Part shown: one piece after another, positions 59,188-64,000 of the stretch
Layout: every line of letters starts with the position of its first letter
How positions within the stretch are numbered: the first letter of the stretch is position 1
Source: Mediterraneibacter massiliensis
GTDB lineage: Bacteria > Bacillota > Clostridia > Lachnospirales > Lachnospiraceae
Direction of reading: 5' to 3'
DNA: 64,000 nt
Assembly: GCF_001487105.1 (NCBI RefSeq)
Contig: NZ_LN913001.1
Location: 707,353-771,352 of the forward strand
The notes under the pieces: model-generated
Told to the model about the DNA's origin: nothing
The model's database searches: none
The model's input: the letters and a program-made list of their open reading frames with translations, nothing else
Position numbers and translations under genes: made by a program

Positions 59188-60495
59188 ATGGAAATTATGT
59201 CAAAATATAGATTTGAAACACTTCAACTCCATGTAGGGCAGGAAACTCCGGATCCTGCTACAGATGCGCGCACAGTTCCTATTTATGCAACCACGTCTTA
59301 TGTTTTCCACGATTGTACCCATGCAGCGGCGCGTTTTGAACTTACAGATCCTGGCAATATTTACGGACGGCTAACGAACTCTACGCAGGAGGTTCTGGAA
59401 AAGCGCGTTGCTGCTTTAGAAGGAGGAGCTGCAGCTCTGGCTCTTTCGTCGGGAGCAGCTGCTATCGCATATACCTTACAGGCTCTGGGACAGAACGGCG
59501 GGCACATTGTGGCACAGAAAACAATCTACGGCGGCAGCTATAATCTGTTGGCACATACACTGCCTGGTTTTGGAATAACGGCTTCCTTTGTCAATATACA
59601 TGACCTGCATGAAGCAGAAGCTGCTATTCGGGAAGACACAAGGGCGATCTACATAGAAACACTGGGCAATCCAAACAGTGATATTCCGAATATAGATGCA
59701 TTGGCGGAACTTGCGCATAGACATGGGGTGCCGCTTGTCGTAGATAATACTTTTGGCACACCGTATTTCATACGTCCCATTGAGCACGGAGCAGATATTG
59801 TGGTACATTCTGCCACGAAATTCTTAGGAGGGCACGGAACTACGCTTGGTGGGATCATCGTAGACGGAGGAAATTTCGATTGGACTGCTTCCGGGAAATA
59901 TGGTGCGATTGCTGAAGCAAATCCAAGTTATCACGGTGTCTCCTTTGTGAAGGCCGCAGGACCGGCAGCTTTTGTTACCTATATCCGCGCAATTCTGCTT
60001 CGAGATACAGGAGCAGCCATTTCTCCGTTTGCCGCGTTTTTATTGCTGCAGGGAATCGAAACATTATCGCTGCGCTTGGAGCGCCATGCGAAAAATACGA
60101 AGAAGGTGGTAGAATTTTTAGATGGTCATCCACAAGTTGAAAAAGTAAATCATCCCGCTCTTTCCTCCCATCCTGACCATGCTCTTTATCAGAAGTATTT
60201 CCCGAATGGCGGAGCCTCTATTTTTACATTTGATATTAAAGGCGGGAAGGAAGAAGCTTACAGGTTCATAGATAATCTGCGTATATTTTCACTGCTTGCA
60301 AATGTAGCTGATGTGAAGAGCCTTGTGATTCATCCGGCGACCACAACACATAGTCAGCTTTCTTCTGAGGAACTGGCCGAGCAGGAGATTAAACCAAACA
60401 CGATACGGCTTTCGATCGGAACAGAACATATAGAAGATATCATTGATGATCTGCGGCATGGTTTCCGTGCGGTACAAGAAAATAAAGAAGGATAA
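59188..60495 (+). CDS. O-acetylhomoserine sulfhydrylase (MetY-type)
   Basis: A 435-residue PLP enzyme of the Cys/Met metabolism family. Conserved stretches are [24 protein letters not shown], the PLP lysine in [15 protein letters not shown] and C-terminal [13 protein letters not shown]. The length and the insert fit O-acetylhomoserine sulfhydrylase rather than cystathionine synthase. It makes homocysteine from O-acetylhomoserine and sulfide. TAAGGAGGC precedes ATG 59188. The operator upstream suggests control by sulfur supply. Confidence 0.92.
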   Translation: MEIMSKYRFETLQLHVGQETPDPATDARTVPIYATTSYVFHDCTHAAARFELTDPGNIYGRLTNSTQEVLEKRVAALEGGAAALALSSGAAAIAYTLQALGQNGGHIVAQKTIYGGSYNLLAHTLPGFGITASFVNIHDLHEAEAAIREDTRAIYIETLGNPNSDIPNIDALAELAHRHGVPLVVDNTFGTPYFIRPIEHGADIVVHSATKFLGGHGTTLGGIIVDGGNFDWTASGKYGAIAEANPSYHGVSFVKAAGPAAFVTYIRAILLRDTGAAISPFAAFLLLQGIETLSLRLERHAKNTKKVVEFLDGHPQVEKVNHPALSSHPDHALYQKYFPNGGASIFTFDIKGGKEEAYRFIDNLRIFSLLANVADVKSLVIHPATTTHSQLSSEELAEQEIKPNTIRLSIGTEHIEDIIDDLRHGFRAVQENKEG

Positions 60496-60541
60496 AAGTA
60501 CTACTTGTTTTTGCTGCCACGTGTTTTTTGCAATAAATAGA

Positions 60542-60570
60542 TTGACAAGATAAAAGGGAAGCGGTAAAAT
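60542..60570 (+). promoter_or_regulatory. Promoter of the pyrG-purF unit
   Basis: TTGACA (60542-60547), a 17-base spacer and TAAAAT (60565-60570). Confidence 0.8.
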
Positions 60571-60578
60571 AGCATGGG

Positions 60579-60637
60579 TAAAGGCAAAGGCGTCTTTAAG
60601 TTGAGAATACACTTAAAGGGGCTTTTGCCTCTTTTTG
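60579..60637 (+). promoter_or_regulatory. ANTAR-type attenuator before pyrG
   Basis: TAAAGGC-AAAGGC-GTCTTTA (60579-60598) is a hexaloop hairpin with A1 and G4. Its bases 60582-60601 can instead pair with 60611-60630 over about 20 positions, followed by CTTTTTG, to make a terminator. Confidence 0.78.
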
Positions 60638-60652
60638 CATTCAAAAATATAG

Positions 60653-62296
<1,644 letters not shown>

Positions 62297-62300
62297 AAAG

Positions 62301-63716
62301 ATGGCTATTCATGAAGAATGTGGCGTATTTGGAATGGTGAGTACCAAAAAAGAAAACGTTGCGGAAATGGTTTATTATGGTTTGTATGCCCTGCAGCACA
62401 GAGGGCAGGAGAGTTGTGGGATCGTCGTAAATGACGACGGTGTATTTTCTTCTTACAAAGATATGGGGCTTGTAAGCGAGGTGTTTTCTAAAGATATTTT
62501 ATCCCGGCTGCCGGAAGGAACTATGGCGGTCGGGCATGTTAGATATGGAACGACCGGAGGTACTACGAGAAATAACTGTCAGCCTATTGAAGTCAATCAT
62601 CAGAAGGGGAAAATGGCGTTGGCACACAATGGAAATTTAAGTAATGCATTAGAACTCCGTGACAGACTGGAGTTATCGGGAGCGATTTTTCATACCACCA
62701 GTGATACGGAAACCATTGCTTATGTGATTACCAGGGAAAGACTGAAGACATCGAGTATAGAAGAAGCTGTCAGTAATGCGATGCATGTACTGGAGGGAGC
62801 CTATTCTATGGTTTTGCTGTCCTCCACAAAGATGATCGCGGTAAGAGACCCGTACGGATTCAGACCGCTTTGCTATGGAAAGATGCAGGACGGCGCTTAT
62901 GTAGTGGCATCAGAAAGCTGCGCATTATCAGCAGTGGGAGCGGAACTTATCCGGGAATTACTGCCAGGCGAGATCTTGGTATTTAGTGCAAATGGTGTGG
63001 AATCTAGGCGGGAACACTGCGGAAAACAGAAGAAAAAAACTTGTATTTTTGAATATATTTATTTTGCAAGACCGGATTCTGTCATAGACGGTGTGTCTGT
63101 CCATCAATCTCGGATGAAAGCGGGCGAACTGCTGGCAGAGAGTTATCCTGTGGATGCGGATATTGTGATCGGAGTTCCGGACAGCGGGCTGGACGCAGCT
63201 CTGGGATATGCGAAAAGAGCAGGAATTGCCTACGGGATCGGTTTGATAAAAAACAAATATATAGGGAGAACGTTTATTTCTCCGGGACAGCATGAGCGAT
63301 TGGATCAGGTGAAAATAAAGCTTTCTCCTGTGAAAAGTGTCATTGCTGGGAAACGGGTAGTTCTTATTGACGATTCCATCGTAAGAGGTACAACCAGCAG
63401 GCGGATCGTAAAGCTTTTGCGCGAAGCGGGGGCAAAAGAAATCCATATGAGGATTTCGGCTCCCCCATTTCTGCATCCTTGTTATTATGGTACCGATATT
63501 GATTCGGAAGAAAATTTGATCGCCTGCCATCATAGTATGGAAGAGATCGCAAAGATCATAGGTGCGGATTCTTTGGGATATCTGGAGGCAGATAATCTGT
63601 GCAGGCTGGCGGATAGCACAGAGTACTGTGCTGCCTGCTTTAACGGAGAATATCCGACGAAGATCCCGACAGATCTTAGGAAAGACCGTTTTGAAAGGAA
63701 ACTGTCAGAAATTTAG
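62301..63716 (+). CDS. purF: Amidophosphoribosyltransferase
   Basis: A 471-residue protein. ATG 62301 follows AAGGAG by eight bases. The propeptide MAIHEE is followed by the catalytic cysteine in ECGVFGMV. The PRPP-binding loop is VVLIDDSIVRGTTS. Cysteines in CIFEYIYFARPDS, ACHHS and YCAACF fit the [4Fe-4S] cluster of B. subtilis-type PurF. It is the first step of purine synthesis, again using glutamine. It is probably co-transcribed with pyrG, so the ANTAR attenuator may govern both. Confidence 0.95.
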   Translation: MAIHEECGVFGMVSTKKENVAEMVYYGLYALQHRGQESCGIVVNDDGVFSSYKDMGLVSEVFSKDILSRLPEGTMAVGHVRYGTTGGTTRNNCQPIEVNHQKGKMALAHNGNLSNALELRDRLELSGAIFHTTSDTETIAYVITRERLKTSSIEEAVSNAMHVLEGAYSMVLLSSTKMIAVRDPYGFRPLCYGKMQDGAYVVASESCALSAVGAELIRELLPGEILVFSANGVESRREHCGKQKKKTCIFEYIYFARPDSVIDGVSVHQSRMKAGELLAESYPVDADIVIGVPDSGLDAALGYAKRAGIAYGIGLIKNKYIGRTFISPGQHERLDQVKIKLSPVKSVIAGKRVVLIDDSIVRGTTSRRIVKLLREAGAKEIHMRISAPPFLHPCYYGTDIDSEENLIACHHSMEEIAKIIGADSLGYLEADNLCRLADSTEYCAACFNGEYPTKIPTDLRKDRFERKLSEI

Positions 63717-63763
63717 ACAAAGTGATACAGATAGCAATACAGAATGATCGAAGGAGGATTGTC

Positions 63764-64000
63764 ATGATCAGACCGAATATGCACTATAAGGAATTAAAGG
63801 ATTCTTATCTTTTTTATAATATTGCCCAGAAAACCAAAACTTATATAGAGGAACATCCGGGAACAAAGCTTTTAAAAATGGGTATTGGAGATGTTTCACT
63901 GCCGTTATGTGACGCCGTGATCCAGGCGCTGCATGAGGCGGTGGAAGAGCAGGCTTCCCCAAAAAGTTTTCATGGATATATGCCGGAGTGTGGCGCCGCA
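63764..64000 (+). CDS. dapL: LL-diaminopimelate aminotransferase, 5' part
   Basis: The first 79 codons, cut by the window end. AAGGAGG precedes ATG 63764. KLLKMGIGDVSLPLCDAV and the FHGYMPECGAA that follows match the start of DapL, which makes LL-diaminopimelate for lysine and peptidoglycan in Clostridia. It lies 47 bases after purF. Confidence 0.85.
   Translation, partial: MIRPNMHYKELKDSYLFYNIAQKTKTYIEEHPGTKLLKMGIGDVSLPLCDAVIQALHEAVEEQASPKSFHGYMPECGAA

Overview
The window looks like a chromosomal segment of an anaerobic, gut-type Lachnospiraceae (Clostridia) bacterium. The case for this rests on Shine-Dalgarno sites close to AGGAGG, TTGACA/TATAAT promoters, a type III glutamine synthetase, a split glutamate synthase, a 6-phosphofructokinase with pyrophosphate-type residues, rubrerythrin, an asparagine T-box and ANTAR-type attenuators. 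I cannot name a genus from sequence alone.

Layout. 1-12974: an envelope/signalling module of unknown role: a membrane subtilase-VWA fusion, an FHA-like membrane protein, five zinc-ribbon proteins (one ending in a C-type-lectin-like fold), an anchored family 3 glycosidase, a membrane pseudokinase and a membrane protein with Ig-like repeats. 13191-18817: glutamate dehydrogenase and an aminotransferase, diverging from a LysR regulator and a lone PEP/pyruvate-binding protein. 18841-27513: a LysR-controlled uptake and catabolism cluster: nitrilase, NCS1 permease, two M29/NicX-like metalloenzymes, OPT transporter and M20 dipeptidase. 27571-30830: housekeeping genes and small proteins. 30901-31676: a seven-tRNA operon (Pro, Gly, Arg, His, Gln, Lys, Leu).

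31663-39559: a 7.9 kb integrated element in the 3' end of tRNA-Leu, bounded by a 19 bp direct repeat. It has an integrase, a CI/Cro-like switch, an excisionase-like protein, a primase-helicase, a scaffold-like protein, a major capsid protein and a sigma factor, but no terminase, portal, tail or lysis genes. It looks like a capsid-carrying phage satellite or a reduced prophage. 39560-45000: scar DNA with a HicB remnant, phosphofructokinase, glycosyltransferase, rubrerythrin and a second, Csp-like subtilase. 45049-49388: a second zinc-ribbon module with a Ser/Thr kinase, ending in a decayed fragment of the Csp-like subtilase gene.

49391-64000: a nitrogen and glutamine block: ANTAR regulator, glutamine synthetase I, three-subunit glutamate synthase, glutamine synthetase III, asparagine synthetase (T-box), O-acetylhomoserine sulfhydrylase, CTP synthase, PurF and the start of DapL. 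Four leader elements here carry ANTAR-type hexaloop hairpins that overlap terminators: one before the glutamate synthase genes, two before glnN and one before pyrG. The ANTAR protein has lost its receiver phosphoacceptor. Together they look like a locally encoded glutamine antitermination regulon.

The points most worth following up are the capsid-bearing element, the ANTAR regulon and the zinc-ribbon/pseudokinase/subtilase module.
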